A stretch of 5,925 nucleotides of DNA, taken from the NCBI GenBank assembly GCA_021502835.1, contig JAKFGP010000048.1, positions 1 to 5,925 of the forward strand. Reading direction: 5' to 3'. This DNA comes from Streptomyces thinghirensis (GTDB taxonomy: Bacteria; Actinomycetota; Actinomycetia; Streptomycetales; Streptomycetaceae). This document shows positions 5,757 to 5,925 of the stretch, in pieces; within the stretch, counting starts at the first letter, position 1, and the number at the start of each line of letters is the position of its first letter. Below the pieces are notes generated by a model, which was not told the origin of the DNA, made no database searches, and saw only the letters and a list, made by a program, of their open reading frames with translations. A program made the translations under genes and the position numbers.

Positions 5757-5925
5757 CTTCTCCGCCGGCGCGGACGCTCACACGGCGTTGCGAGTTCCCC
5801 TTTGGCCAAGTGGCGTGGGGACCATCTCTGGACGCCTTGACCGGGCGTGCGTCCTCCCGACAACACTACGACCCCGTCCACCCCCTTGCTGAGGCTGGCG
5901 GGCCGTCGATCGTTCGAGGGGCGGC

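Noticed and set aside
5281..5892. Plus-strand 203-codon frame from GTG 5281
   Set aside because: Arg/Pro/Ser/Thr-rich with no recognisable block and no convincing ribosome site; a long chance frame is expected at this GC content, and the opposite strand reads better.

Overview
The window is very GC-rich (roughly 70% by eye). It has the strong G/C third-codon-position bias, purine-rich AGGAGG ribosome sites and protein vocabulary of a Streptomyces or closely related actinomycete. It looks like accessory DNA, such as a chromosome arm, an integrated element or a linear plasmid. No RNA gene, CRISPR array or intact insertion sequence was found. Reading proteins across frames shows that most of the window is made of broken genes, whose conserved blocks jump between the three frames.

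Layout. Positions 3-836 (+) are the C-terminal part of a long open frame that enters from outside the window: a Pro/Gln-rich linker followed by two copies of a small motif. Near 775-785 the strand composition changes abruptly, which suggests a junction. A gap of about 270 nt follows. On the minus strand (about 1778 down to 1111) lies an uncharacterised helical protein, apparently split by one frameshift in a G/C run near 1551-1561. Diverging from it at 1828-2104 (+) is a small protein of about 90 residues, with a perfect ribosome site but at least four frame switches. Positions 2284-2817 (+) hold another broken, unrecognised protein.

The best identified object is 2832-3915 (+). It is the wreck of a single polypeptide with an N-terminal MerR-type DNA-binding domain and a C-terminal PP2C-type serine/threonine phosphatase domain, broken by about 15 frame switches. 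A small ORF (3927-4087), also broken, follows. Its ribosome site overlaps the stop codon of the MerR-PP2C gene, so the two were once a coupled unit. Further on there is a doubtful fragment (4409-4663), a fairly well preserved small protein (best start 4886, frame open to 5227), and on the minus strand (about 5756 to 5420) the remains of a short membrane-anchored, coiled-coil-like protein.

How they worked together. The likely ancestral unit was a plus-strand cassette: unknown protein, then MerR-PP2C regulator/phosphatase, then small protein. It has the look of a signalling or regulatory cassette, but nothing shows its target. The density of frame breaks is extraordinary, yet at least three stretches (3-836, about 1111-1540 and 4886-5085) read cleanly. 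Either this is a decaying island, or the consensus carries many local indel errors. Substitutions at conserved PP2C positions favour true decay for that gene.
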